Assembly (NCBI GenBank): GCA_949286775.1
Contig: CASEDW010000178.1
Location: 1 to 18,041, forward strand
Length of the DNA stretch: 18,041 nucleotides
Direction of reading: 5' to 3'
Source of the DNA: an uncultured Eubacteriales bacterium
GTDB lineage: Bacteria; Bacillota; Clostridia; Lachnospirales; Lachnospiraceae
Part shown: positions 1 through 7,448 of the stretch, piece by piece
Position numbering within the stretch: the stretch's first letter is position 1
Layout of the letters: every line of letters begins with the position of its first letter
Program-made: the position numbers and the translations under genes
Notes under the pieces: generated by a model
What the model saw: only the letters and a program-made list of their open reading frames with translations
Told to the model about the DNA's origin: nothing
Databases searched by the model: none

Positions 1-731
1 AGTTCTTTCGCGCTTCCGGCAGGAACGGCTTCTATTTCAGCTGAAATAAAATCATCTTCATCGATGCCGTATTTTTCTTTGAGAAGATCGAGAAGCTGTT
101 TTCTTACGGCTTCTTTTTCCTCGTCTTTTTTCGGGATACTTCCTATTAAAATATCGAGATTTTCTCCCGGAATAAATTCATTGGCTTTTTTGCCCATCTG
201 TTTCGCGCCGAGATGCGGAAGCAGGTCTGTTATTCCGAAAACGGGATCGCCGTCTTTTTCACCGATATTGATATCTATAACTGATCCGTCTTTTTTGGCA
301 ACAACTCCGTGAAGCGAAAGAGGAATCGTCACCCACTGATATTTTTTGATGCCGCCATAGTAGTGGGTATCAAAATATGCGAGGTCATTGCTTTCATACA
401 GAGGATGCTGCTTGAGATCAAGTCTCGGAGAGTCAAGATGAGCTCCAAGGATTCGGAAGCCCTCTGTGAGCGGTCTTTGACCGATCCTGAATACGAGAAG
501 CGACTTTTTCATCATTGACGCGTAGATGATGTCGTTTGCTTTTGGCGTTATATTTTTTTCGACAGCTTCTTCTATTGAAATAGCGCCGGCATCTTTTAGC
601 ATGTTTATCATCTCAGATGTGCATTCTCTTTCTGTTTTGCACTCTGAAAGAAACCTGATATATCCGTTGCAAAAATCGTCTGTCGCTGTATTGTCAAAAC
701 GATCCTGTTTCCATAAAATGTTTTTTTCCAT
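1..731 (-). CDS. M18-family aminopeptidase, N-terminal part (runs off the left edge)
   Basis: This is a partial gene of which 243 codons are visible, with the C-terminus beyond base 1. M18 enzymes are cytoplasmic, dinuclear-zinc aminopeptidases that remove N-terminal residues, often acidic ones, from peptides. The segment GAHLDSPRLDLK holds the family HxD metal site (H98, D100 counted from the ATG at 731-729). It is followed by YESNDLAYFDTHYYGG and KYQWVTIPLSLHG, typical of the clostridial/Thermotoga M18 type. A later stretch (DGDPVFGITDLLPHLG) also matches the fold. The catalytic Glu-Glu and the remaining zinc ligands would lie outside the window. The start is set by AAGGAG (746-741 on the minus strand), nine bases before the ATG. 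A perfect TATAAT lies on the minus strand at 768-763, but no good -35 is at the usual distance. The gene is divergent from the capA-like gene. Family assignment is firm; substrate is not known. Confidence 0.88.
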   Translation of the reverse strand, partial: MEKNILWKQDRFDNTATDDFCNGYIRFLSECKTERECTSEMINMLKDAGAISIEEAVEKNITPKANDIIYASMMKKSLLVFRIGQRPLTEGFRILGAHLDSPRLDLKQHPLYESNDLAYFDTHYYGGIKKYQWVTIPLSLHGVVAKKDGSVIDINIGEKDGDPVFGITDLLPHLGAKQMGKKANEFIPGENLDILIGSIPKKDEEKEAVRKQLLDLLKEKYGIDEDDFISAEIEAVPAGSAKE

Positions 732-762
732 TTGCGATGTCTCCTTAAAGTAAGTTTTCGCA

Positions 763-768
763 ATTATA
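763..768 (-). promoter_or_regulatory. Candidate -10 box for the M18 aminopeptidase gene
   Basis: On the minus strand TATAAT occupies 768-763, placing transcription start roughly 25 bases before the start codon, just upstream of the ribosome binding site. No TTGACA-like box lies at 16-18 bases; the nearest candidate (TTGTAA, 794-789) has a 20-base spacer. The -10 is plausible on its own but the full promoter is uncertain. Confidence 0.4.
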
Positions 769-788
769 ATAGAACTTTTTTTTGAAAT

Positions 789-821
789 TTACAAGCCGCA
801 AAGCGGCAAGCTTGCTTGTAA
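789..821. repeat. Nested palindromic stem-loop (11-bp stem interrupted by an 8-base palindromic insert)
   Basis: TTACAAGCCGC (789-799), loop AAA, then GCGGC (803-807) and TTGTAA (816-821). The right arm would be the exact complement of the left arm (GCGGCTTGTAA) if the eight bases AAGCTTGC at 808-815 were removed. Those eight bases, with the preceding GC, form a 10-bp palindrome, GCAAGCTTGC (806-815). An alternative fold pairs TTACAAGC (789-796) with GCTTGTAA (814-821). The element sits in the gap between two divergent genes, so it is not an obvious terminator for either. It may be a REP-like repeat or a folded leader; that is inference. Confidence 0.55.
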
Positions 822-871
822 TTAGAGGATATTAATGATATATTTATCCCACGATATGCGAATATTGTGCA

Positions 872-902
872 GGATTTTGCGGCGCAAAGCGCTTAAAAAT
901 CC
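872..902. repeat. Second stem-loop sharing the CGCAAAGCG core
   Basis: GGATTTT (872-878) pairs with AAAATCC (896-902), and GCGC (882-885) pairs with GCGC (889-892) around an AAA loop, with a three-by-three internal mismatch. The centre CGCAAAGCG is identical to that of the stem-loop at 789-821. It lies about 26 bases before the capA-like start codon, so it would fall in or near that gene's promoter or leader. Confidence 0.5.
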
Positions 903-928
903 GTAGTATTATACTTTGGAGCATATAA

Positions 929-2329
929 ATGTCTGAATATAGAAACAACAGAAGCCATAAAAAGCATACGAGCCGAGGCGGCATTCAAAGAAAAGGACAC
1001 GGCAATAAAAAAAGAGTAAAAATGACTGTTCAAAGACGAAAAAGGATAATCAGGATTCGTCTGACGATAGCGTTTTTAATACTTGCGGTTATTGTGTGCG
1101 CTCTTATTTTCATTAAAGCGCAAAGCGACAAAAGAAAAGAGGGCGAAAGAATCACAGCTTCAAATATAGGCCATGCGAAAGTAATGGTTGACTTTAAAGC
1201 AGTGGACAAGAAATACAATGCTTTTCTAAAAGAAGCCGAAGAACAGCAAAAAATAGAGGCCAAGGCAGCGTCTGACGCGCAGAAAGAAAAAGAAGAAAAT
1301 GAATTCAAAGAAGAATGCGTTCACTTCATAGCGGCGGGAGACAATCTTATTCATGAAAAGGTTTATCAGAGCGCTGATATGAGCCAGCCTGTCTGGAACT
1401 ATGACGCGTTATACGAAAATGTCAGCGATTATGTCGCGAAAGCCGATATAGCGGCCGTGAATCAGGAAACGCCGTTTGTCGCTGATCACAGCGAGGTCAG
1501 CGGGTATCCGGATTTTGGAACTCCGACAGAGATCGGAGACGCACTCATAGAGGCGGGATTTGATGTATTTCAGTTCGCGACAAATCATATGTATGACAAA
1601 GGAATGTATGGAATAGAAAGCACGATAAATTACTGCAAACTCCATCCTGACAAAACATATCTCGGCATACATGAAAGCGAGGAGGACGCCTCTAATATAA
1701 AAGTTGTCGAAAGCAAGGGTATAAAGATAGCCATGCTCAATTATTCGACATTTTTAAATAAAGAAGATGAAAATCTTCCTTCATATGTTATAGACAGGCC
1801 GAGCGAAGAGCGGATAATGAACGACGTAGCTAACGCGAAGAATATAAGCGATTTTGTTATAATTTTCCTCCATGACGGAACGGAATATGATCCTCAGCCA
1901 TCGGATAGCCAGAGGATATATGAAAACGCGGCTCTTGAGGCCGGAGCTGACGCGCTTATATGTTCTCATTCGCATGTGCTGGAGGGATTTAATACAGTGA
2001 CGAGAAGCGACGGACACGAGATGCTTGTTTACTACGGTCTCGGAAACTTTATCTCATCACAGGATTCGGCTCAGTGCCTTTTGGGAGGCATGGCGGATTT
2101 TTATATTCACAAAGATGAAGTCAGCGGAGAATGCGAAGTTTATTATGAGGATCTTGTTCCGACAGTGACGCATTATGATTTTGACAGCAATTATTTTACC
2201 GTATATCTGCTGGAGGACTATACAGATGAGCTTGCGGCAAATCACAGTATAACTGATGTTTCCGGCGAAGTTGTCGATCTTGAATATTTTAATTATTACG
2301 CGGACATCGCAAAGCAGGCGGTTTATTGA
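929..2329 (+). CDS. Membrane-anchored CapA-like protein (PGA_cap / metallophosphoesterase-like fold)
   Basis: This 466-residue protein belongs to the CapA/PgsA family, whose founders take part in poly-gamma-glutamate capsule synthesis or export. The N-terminus (residues 1-44) is very basic and is followed by one membrane segment at about 45-62, giving an N-in, domain-out topology. A charged helix follows (about 90-130), then the CapA domain from about 133 to 400. Calcineurin-like motifs are visible: GDNLIH (D138, N139, H142), NQE (178-180), TNH (218-220), HDGTEY (H315, D316) and SHSH (346-349), then YGLGNF. The start is supported by GGAG (918-921), seven bases upstream. No pgsB or pgsC partner is present, so a capsule role is not shown. 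In clostridia, solitary CapA-like proteins are common and mostly uncharacterised; a cell-envelope phosphoesterase is an alternative. The next gene has its own promoter, so this is probably a single-gene unit. Confidence 0.85.
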   Translation: MSEYRNNRSHKKHTSRGGIQRKGHGNKKRVKMTVQRRKRIIRIRLTIAFLILAVIVCALIFIKAQSDKRKEGERITASNIGHAKVMVDFKAVDKKYNAFLKEAEEQQKIEAKAASDAQKEKEENEFKEECVHFIAAGDNLIHEKVYQSADMSQPVWNYDALYENVSDYVAKADIAAVNQETPFVADHSEVSGYPDFGTPTEIGDALIEAGFDVFQFATNHMYDKGMYGIESTINYCKLHPDKTYLGIHESEEDASNIKVVESKGIKIAMLNYSTFLNKEDENLPSYVIDRPSEERIMNDVANAKNISDFVIIFLHDGTEYDPQPSDSQRIYENAALEAGADALICSHSHVLEGFNTVTRSDGHEMLVYYGLGNFISSQDSAQCLLGGMADFYIHKDEVSGECEVYYEDLVPTVTHYDFDSNYFTVYLLEDYTDELAANHSITDVSGEVVDLEYFNYYADIAKQAVY

Positions 2330-2371
2330 TAAATATGCACAAATCACTTTGCCTTCGGATATGCATTATTC

Positions 2372-2400
2372 TTGATAATAAAAAAAAATAATGATATCAT
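2372..2400 (+). promoter_or_regulatory. SigA-type promoter for the apt-rel-...-aspS operon
   Basis: TTGATA (2372-2377) and TATCAT (2395-2400) are separated by exactly 17 bases; each box matches the consensus at five of six positions. Transcription would begin near 2407, leaving a leader of about 63 bases before apt. No other promoter of this quality was seen before aspS ends, so it probably drives the six-gene cluster. Confidence 0.7.
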
Positions 2401-2469
2401 AAAGAACTATGAATCAATATATTTTACGATTCAAGGGACGAATGAATAATAATTAAAAAAGAGGACGAT

Positions 2470-2994
2470 ATGAAAAAATTAGAAGATTATATTATAAGCA
2501 TACCCGATTTTCCGGAACCGGGAATCATTTTCAGAGATGTAACAGGAATTCTCAATGAAGCAGAAGGAATACGTCTTTCGATAGATACGCTTCAGGGATT
2601 TTTAAAAGATGTGGATTTTAACATTATCGCGGGAGCCGAGTCGAGAGGCTTTATTTTTGGAATGCCTTTGGCGTATAATATGAACAAACCTTTCGCGCTA
2701 ATCAGAAAAAAAGGAAAACTTCCGAGAGAAACCGTCTCAGCTTCATATGAGCTTGAGTACGGCAGCGCCGAGATCGAGATGCATAAAGATTCGATCAAAC
2801 CGGGCGATAAAGTGGTTCTTGTAGACGATCTTCTGGCTACAGGCGGCACTATGGAAGCTGCGGCAAAACTGGTGGAAGAACTTGGCGGAGAAGTTGTAAA
2901 AATTATATTTGTTATAGAACTTGCCGGCCTTAAAGGACGCGAAAAACTTTCAAAATACAACGTAGACAGCGCGATAATCTACGAAGGAAACTGA
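2470..2994 (+). CDS. apt: Adenine phosphoribosyltransferase
   Basis: Apt converts adenine plus PRPP to AMP and pyrophosphate in the purine salvage pathway, in the cytoplasm. The 174-residue length is normal for the family. The N-terminus (IPDFPEPGIIFRDVTGIL) is the classic Apt hood and adenine-recognition region. AGAESRGFIFG (about 54-64) and the flexible catalytic loop RKKGKLPRETVSASYELEYG follow. The PRPP-binding motif VVLVDDLLATGGT spans residues 115-127. GAGG (2461-2464) precedes the ATG by five bases. It is the first gene of the operon, and Rel starts within about 30 bases downstream. Pairing of apt with rel is a conserved arrangement in Firmicutes and places AMP supply beside the enzyme that makes (p)ppGpp. 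Assignment is secure. Confidence 0.97.
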   Translation: MKKLEDYIISIPDFPEPGIIFRDVTGILNEAEGIRLSIDTLQGFLKDVDFNIIAGAESRGFIFGMPLAYNMNKPFALIRKKGKLPRETVSASYELEYGSAEIEMHKDSIKPGDKVVLVDDLLATGGTMEAAAKLVEELGGEVVKIIFVIELAGLKGREKLSKYNVDSAIIYEGN

Positions 2995-3022
2995 TAAATT
3001 TTAACGGGGAGGAGCTATGGTT

Positions 3023-5371
3023 ATGGAAGAGAAAACCCAAAATACAGAAGTTAAAGAACTGACAAATGACCTTGCGGGCGATCTCCCTGTCTATGTGATC
3101 GAGGGGGATAAAAAGGCGAAGACTCCTGACGAACTGTACCAGGAGCTTATTGACGTTGTAAAAAAATATCACCCTTCAGACGATATTTCCCTTATAGAAA
3201 AAGCATATAAAATCGCGAAAAAAGCTCACAACGATCAGGTAAGAAAATCCGGCGAACCCTACATAATTCATCCTTTAAATGTGGCGATAATTCTCGCCGA
3301 ACTTGAGCTTGACAAAGAGAGCATCATTGCGGGTCTTTTGCACGATGTGGTTGAAGATACGGTGATGACGAATCAGGAGATAGCCGACCAGTTTGGAGAT
3401 GAGGTGGCGCTTATTGTAGACGGCGTTACTAAATTGGGACAGCTGTCATATTCGGCCGACAAAATAGAAAAGCAGGCGGAAAACTTACGAAAAATGTTTC
3501 TCGCGATGGCAAAAGATATCCGGGTTATCCTCGTAAAGCTTGCCGACAGGCTTCACAATATGCGCACGCTTCAGTATATGAAGCCAGAAAAGCAGATTGA
3601 AAAAGCCAAAGAGACTATGGATATTTACGCGCCGATTGCCCAGAGACTCGGTATTTCGGCGGTAAAAACAGAACTGGACGACCTGGCATTAAAATACCTT
3701 CACCCTGACGTTTATTATATGCTGGTCAAAGAGATCAAGGAAAAGAAGACTCAAAGGGATGAATTTGTTCAGCATATAGTTGATACTGTTGCTGAAAACA
3801 TGAAAAACGCCGGGATAAAAGCCGAGGTAAACGGAAGAGCAAAACACTTTTTCAGCATTTACAGAAAGATGGTCAACCAGGACAAGACCCTCGATCAGAT
3901 ATACGATCTGTTCGCCATCAGAATTCTTGTCGATACGATAAAAGACTGTTACGCGGCGCTCGGAGTCATACACGAACTCTATACGCCGATACCGGGACGC
4001 TTTAAAGATTATATCGCGATGCCCAAACCGAACATGTACCAGTCGCTTCACACGACGGTAATCGGACATTCGGGACGTCCTTTTGAAATACAGATACGTA
4101 CATACGAAATGCACAAGGTGGCCGTCTATGGTATAGCGGCTCATTGGAAATACAAGGAAGCTTCAAACAAAGGCGCTTCAAAGGCGGCAGCGAGCGCGGC
4201 TCCGAACGCGAAACAGTCAGGAGCGGAAAAAGAAGAGGAAAAACTCAACTGGCTCAGACAGATCCTCGAATGGCAGCAGGATATGTCGGACAATAAAGAG
4301 TTTATGAGCCTTTTAAAGAGCGATCTGAACCTGTTTAACGATAACGTATATTGTTTTTCGCCGGCAGGAGAAGTTAAAACGCTTCCGGCAGGATCGTGTC
4401 CTATAGACTTTGCCTATATGATACATTCGGCCGTGGGAAATAAAATGGTCGGAGCGCGCGTAAACGGAAAACTCGTTCCGATAGAAATGAAATTAAAAAA
4501 CGGCGACCGCGTTGAGATAATCACATCACAGAATTCACGCGGACCAAGCCGTGACTGGCTCAAAGTCGTAAAGAGCACGCAGGCTAAAAACAGAATAAAC
4601 CAGTGGTTCAGACATCAGCTTAAAGAGGAAAACATAGTCAAAGGACGCGAACTTCTGGCGGCATACGCTAAATCAAAGGGAAAGAATCTTCCCGATTATA
4701 CGAAGCCGGAATATCTTGACGCCGTAATGAAAAAATACGGATTTCATGACTGGGATTCCGTGCTTGCGGCGATAGGACATGGCGGCCTTCGTGAAGGCCA
4801 GGTAATGAACAAGCTCATGGATCTCTACGCCCATGATCAGGCTCAAAACATTACCGACGAGCATGTTCTGGAAAATCTTTCAGAAAATCAGCCCGCGACT
4901 CAGAAAAAAACTGCCAGAGGCGGCATTACAGTACGCGGACTTGACGACGTCGCCGTGCGTTTTTCAAAATGCTGCAGTCCTATTCCGGGCGATGAAATAG
5001 TCGGATTCATAACAAGAGGAAGAGGCGTTACGATCCACAGGACAGACTGTATAAATATCCTCAATCTTCCTGAATCGGAAAGACAGAGACTTATCGAAGC
5101 TGACTGGGCTGTGGATGAAAAAGAAAAGAGAAATTATCTCGTTGAGATCAACATTTACGCCAACAACAGAACAGGACTTTTGGTCGATATATCAAAGATA
5201 TTTACGGAAAAGAAGATAGATATAACTTCGATAAACTGCAGAACGAGCAAAGCGGGAACAGCTACGTTTACTGTGGGATTTGAAGTCAACAATAAAGAAG
5301 AGCTTTCGGTTCTGGTCGAAAAACTTCGCCAGATCGCAGGCGTTTTAGACATAGAAAGAGCAAAGGGATAA
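3023..5371 (+). CDS. rel: Bifunctional (p)ppGpp synthetase/hydrolase (RelA/SpoT homologue)
   Basis: This long RSH enzyme makes (p)ppGpp from ATP and GDP/GTP on ribosomes carrying uncharged tRNA, and hydrolyses it when starvation ends. Domains in order (numbered from 3023): HD hydrolase (about 50-200) with intact HDVVEDT (H107, D108); synthetase (about 240-365) with RFKDYIAMPKPN and YQSLHTT; a short Ala/Lys-rich linker; TGS (about 440-500); a zinc-finger-like region with FSKCCSPIPGDEI and a later Cys; and a C-terminal ACT domain (about 703-780). RFKD (326-329) is the RxKD form found in bifunctional enzymes rather than the ExDD form of synthetase-only RelA, so both activities are expected. An ATG six bases earlier (3017) is also in frame, but GGGGAGGAG (3006-3014) is too close to it. 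The ATG at 3023 has normal spacing and is preferred. The stop lies just before the next gene's start. Confidence 0.97.
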   Translation: MEEKTQNTEVKELTNDLAGDLPVYVIEGDKKAKTPDELYQELIDVVKKYHPSDDISLIEKAYKIAKKAHNDQVRKSGEPYIIHPLNVAIILAELELDKESIIAGLLHDVVEDTVMTNQEIADQFGDEVALIVDGVTKLGQLSYSADKIEKQAENLRKMFLAMAKDIRVILVKLADRLHNMRTLQYMKPEKQIEKAKETMDIYAPIAQRLGISAVKTELDDLALKYLHPDVYYMLVKEIKEKKTQRDEFVQHIVDTVAENMKNAGIKAEVNGRAKHFFSIYRKMVNQDKTLDQIYDLFAIRILVDTIKDCYAALGVIHELYTPIPGRFKDYIAMPKPNMYQSLHTTVIGHSGRPFEIQIRTYEMHKVAVYGIAAHWKYKEASNKGASKAAASAAPNAKQSGAEKEEEKLNWLRQILEWQQDMSDNKEFMSLLKSDLNLFNDNVYCFSPAGEVKTLPAGSCPIDFAYMIHSAVGNKMVGARVNGKLVPIEMKLKNGDRVEIITSQNSRGPSRDWLKVVKSTQAKNRINQWFRHQLKEENIVKGRELLAAYAKSKGKNLPDYTKPEYLDAVMKKYGFHDWDSVLAAIGHGGLREGQVMNKLMDLYAHDQAQNITDEHVLENLSENQPATQKKTARGGITVRGLDDVAVRFSKCCSPIPGDEIVGFITRGRGVTIHRTDCINILNLPESERQRLIEADWAVDEKEKRNYLVEINIYANNRTGLLVDISKIFTEKKIDITSINCRTSKAGTATFTVGFEVNNKEELSVLVEKLRQIAGVLDIERAKG

Positions 5372-5374
5372 TAT

Positions 5375-5995
5375 ATGAAAGTTCAGTCTTTATGTCTGGG
5401 AATGGTACAGACAAATTGTTATATTCTTCAAAATGAAGATACGAAAGAAGTGATAATAGTAGATCCTGCTGAAAATGCAGAGGCTATTTCCAGAAGGATA
5501 GAAGCCATGAAGGGCAAACCGGTTGCCATTTTACTTACCCATGGCCATTTTGATCATATAATGGCATCAAAAGAATTAAAGGAAATGTATAAAATTCCGA
5601 TATACGCCCATGGAGCGGAGGAAAAGCTTTTAGCTGATCCTGCTCTTAATCTTTCACAGGTGTCGGGAATTCCTTATACGATAAAAGCCGACGTGCTTTT
5701 AAAGGATGGAGACGAACCGGATATACCGGGATTTAAAGTGAGGGTGCTTCATACGCCGGGTCATACCGAAGGAAGCTGCTGTTATTATTTTTATGAGGAT
5801 AAAGTGCTGATGAGCGGAGATACTCTTTTTAAAGGTTCCTGCGGCAGGACTGATTTCCCTACATCATCATGGACAAAGATGGAAGCGTCGTTAAAACGTC
5901 TTGTTACGGAACTTCCGGGCGAAACAGCAGTTTATCCAGGACATGAAGATACGACTACCATAGCGTTTGAAAAGAGGTTCAATTCTTTTGTCTGA
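5375..5995 (+). CDS. MBL-fold metallo-hydrolase, glyoxalase II-like
   Basis: This 206-residue metallo-beta-lactamase-fold protein has all expected metal ligands: THGHFDH (H56, H58, D60, H61), HTPGH (H126, H130 region), SGDTLF (D149) and YPGHED (H190). The GRTDFP motif after the Asp is typical of the YcbL/GloB-like subgroup, which hydrolyses thioesters such as S-lactoylglutathione in characterised members. It lacks the long C-terminal helical domain of true GloB, and most low-GC anaerobes lack glutathione, so the real substrate is open. It begins four bases after the rel stop, with AAAGGG (5362-5367) inside the end of rel as ribosome binding site, which suggests translational coupling. In related genomes an MBL hydrolase often sits here with D-Tyr-tRNA deacylase (dtd); no dtd is present in this window. 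Confidence 0.9.
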   Translation: MKVQSLCLGMVQTNCYILQNEDTKEVIIVDPAENAEAISRRIEAMKGKPVAILLTHGHFDHIMASKELKEMYKIPIYAHGAEEKLLADPALNLSQVSGIPYTIKADVLLKDGDEPDIPGFKVRVLHTPGHTEGSCCYYFYEDKVLMSGDTLFKGSCGRTDFPTSSWTKMEASLKRLVTELPGETAVYPGHEDTTTIAFEKRFNSFV

Positions 5996-7448
5996 TATAT
6001 CGATAAGCTTCAATAAAAGAGATTTTGAATATGACGTCTATACTCTTGTAAAAGCGTTTTATCCGGGAAAAGAGATAACTACATTTTATACAGATGAAAA
6101 CACACATCCGGCCGAGGCTTTTCTGAAGCTGGATGTATCTATGTATGACGATCATATTGACCTGACAGTCGACGAGAAAAATAAAGATAAAATCTCGGCG
6201 TCAGGCAAAGTGCCTGAAAATGACAGGAAAGAAAGAAAAAATATTCTTAAAAGACTTATATATGAAACTCTGGCTGATATTTCCGGTCAGAAGCTTCCAT
6301 GGGGAACGCTGACAGGCATAAGACCTACGAAAATTCCGATGGCTCTAATGGAGGAAGGCCTGAGAAATCCTGACATAGCAAAGTATATGCGGGAAGTCTA
6401 TTACACGAGCCCGAAAAAGACAGCCCTTGCGATCGCGGTGGCAAACAGGGAAAAGGAGATACTCGACAGGATTAATCCTGAAGAAGGATACAGCCTTTAT
6501 GTGGGAATTCCGTTTTGTCCGTCGATCTGCCTCTATTGTTCTTTCGGATCGCATCCTTACGACAGATGGGGAAAGTTTTCTGAAGAATATCTTTCGGCGT
6601 TGTTTAAAGAACTGGATTATATCGCTTCAAAGATGAAAAACAAAAAGCTGCAGACGATTTATATAGGCGGAGGTACGCCTACGACATTAAACGCGGATCA
6701 GCTTGAAAGACTTCTTTTACATATCAGAGATTCGTTTGATATGAAAGACGTCATGGAGTTTACGGTGGAAGCGGGACGCCCTGATACCGTTGATCTTGAA
6801 AAGATGGAAGTCCTTATCAGAAACGGAGTTGACCGCGTCTCGATAAATCCGCAGACGATGAATCAGAAGACGCTTGATACAATAGGGCGAAATCATACTG
6901 TAGAACAGGTTGTGACGGCGTTTGATCTGGCAAGAAAAGCCGGATTTAAGAACATAAACATGGACATCATAGTCGGACTGCCGGGGGAAGGCCTTGAGGA
7001 AGTCAAAGAGACGCTAAAGCGTATAAAAGAACTTCATCCCGATTCTCTTACGGTTCACTCGCTTGCGTTAAAACGCGCGACGAGACTTAACTTGTTTAAG
7101 GATGTTTATACGCCCGTATCTTTTGAAAATTCCCAGGAGATAATGGATCTTGTGGATATTGCCGCCATGGAAATGGGAATGGAACCCTATTATATGTACA
7201 GGCAGAAAAACATGGCGGGGAATCTTGAAAACATCGGATACGCCGTCCGGGGATGTTTCGGCATATACAATATCCTCATTATGGAAGAAAAACAGAGCAT
7301 TCTCGCGGCGGGCAGCGGAGCGTCGTCAAAGTTTGTTTTTGCGGACGGCAGGATCGAAAGAGCCGAAAATGTAAAAGATATCAAAAATTATATCGAGAGA
7401 ATAGATGAAATGCTCACTCGGAAGGAGAAATATTTAAAATGCAATTGA
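5988..7448 (+). CDS. hemZ: HemZ-type radical SAM protein (oxygen-independent coproporphyrinogen oxidase-like)
   Basis: The protein belongs to the HemN/HemZ radical SAM family, which in its best-known members decarboxylates coproporphyrinogen III without oxygen. The 4Fe-4S motif CPSICLYC (Cys 177, 181 and 184 from the TTG at 5988) is followed by YIGGGTPTT, the SAM-binding glycine motif. PWGTLTGIRPTKIP and the long N-terminal domain are typical of the HemZ subgroup rather than HemN or HemW. No ATG fits the N-terminus. The TTG at 5988 has AAAGAGG (5970-5976) 11 bases upstream and overlaps the stop of the previous gene; a TTG at 5967 is also in frame but has no ribosome binding site. The gene overlaps hisS by ten bases. 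Many gut clostridia carry hemZ without a full haem pathway, so the physiological substrate is not certain. Length is 486 residues, close to the family's usual size. Confidence 0.88.
   Translation: MSDISISFNKRDFEYDVYTLVKAFYPGKEITTFYTDENTHPAEAFLKLDVSMYDDHIDLTVDEKNKDKISASGKVPENDRKERKNILKRLIYETLADISGQKLPWGTLTGIRPTKIPMALMEEGLRNPDIAKYMREVYYTSPKKTALAIAVANREKEILDRINPEEGYSLYVGIPFCPSICLYCSFGSHPYDRWGKFSEEYLSALFKELDYIASKMKNKKLQTIYIGGGTPTTLNADQLERLLLHIRDSFDMKDVMEFTVEAGRPDTVDLEKMEVLIRNGVDRVSINPQTMNQKTLDTIGRNHTVEQVVTAFDLARKAGFKNINMDIIVGLPGEGLEEVKETLKRIKELHPDSLTVHSLALKRATRLNLFKDVYTPVSFENSQEIMDLVDIAAMEMGMEPYYMYRQKNMAGNLENIGYAVRGCFGIYNILIMEEKQSILAAGSGASSKFVFADGRIERAENVKDIKNYIERIDEMLTRKEKYLKCN

Noticed and set aside
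3689..4144. A 151-codon minus-strand open frame inside rel.
   Set aside because: It lies wholly within the conserved synthetase region, has no ribosome binding site and gives no recognisable protein; it is a shadow frame.
7380..7438. A T-box riboswitch before hisS, as seen in some Firmicutes.
   Set aside because: hisS overlaps the end of hemZ, so there is no leader to hold one.
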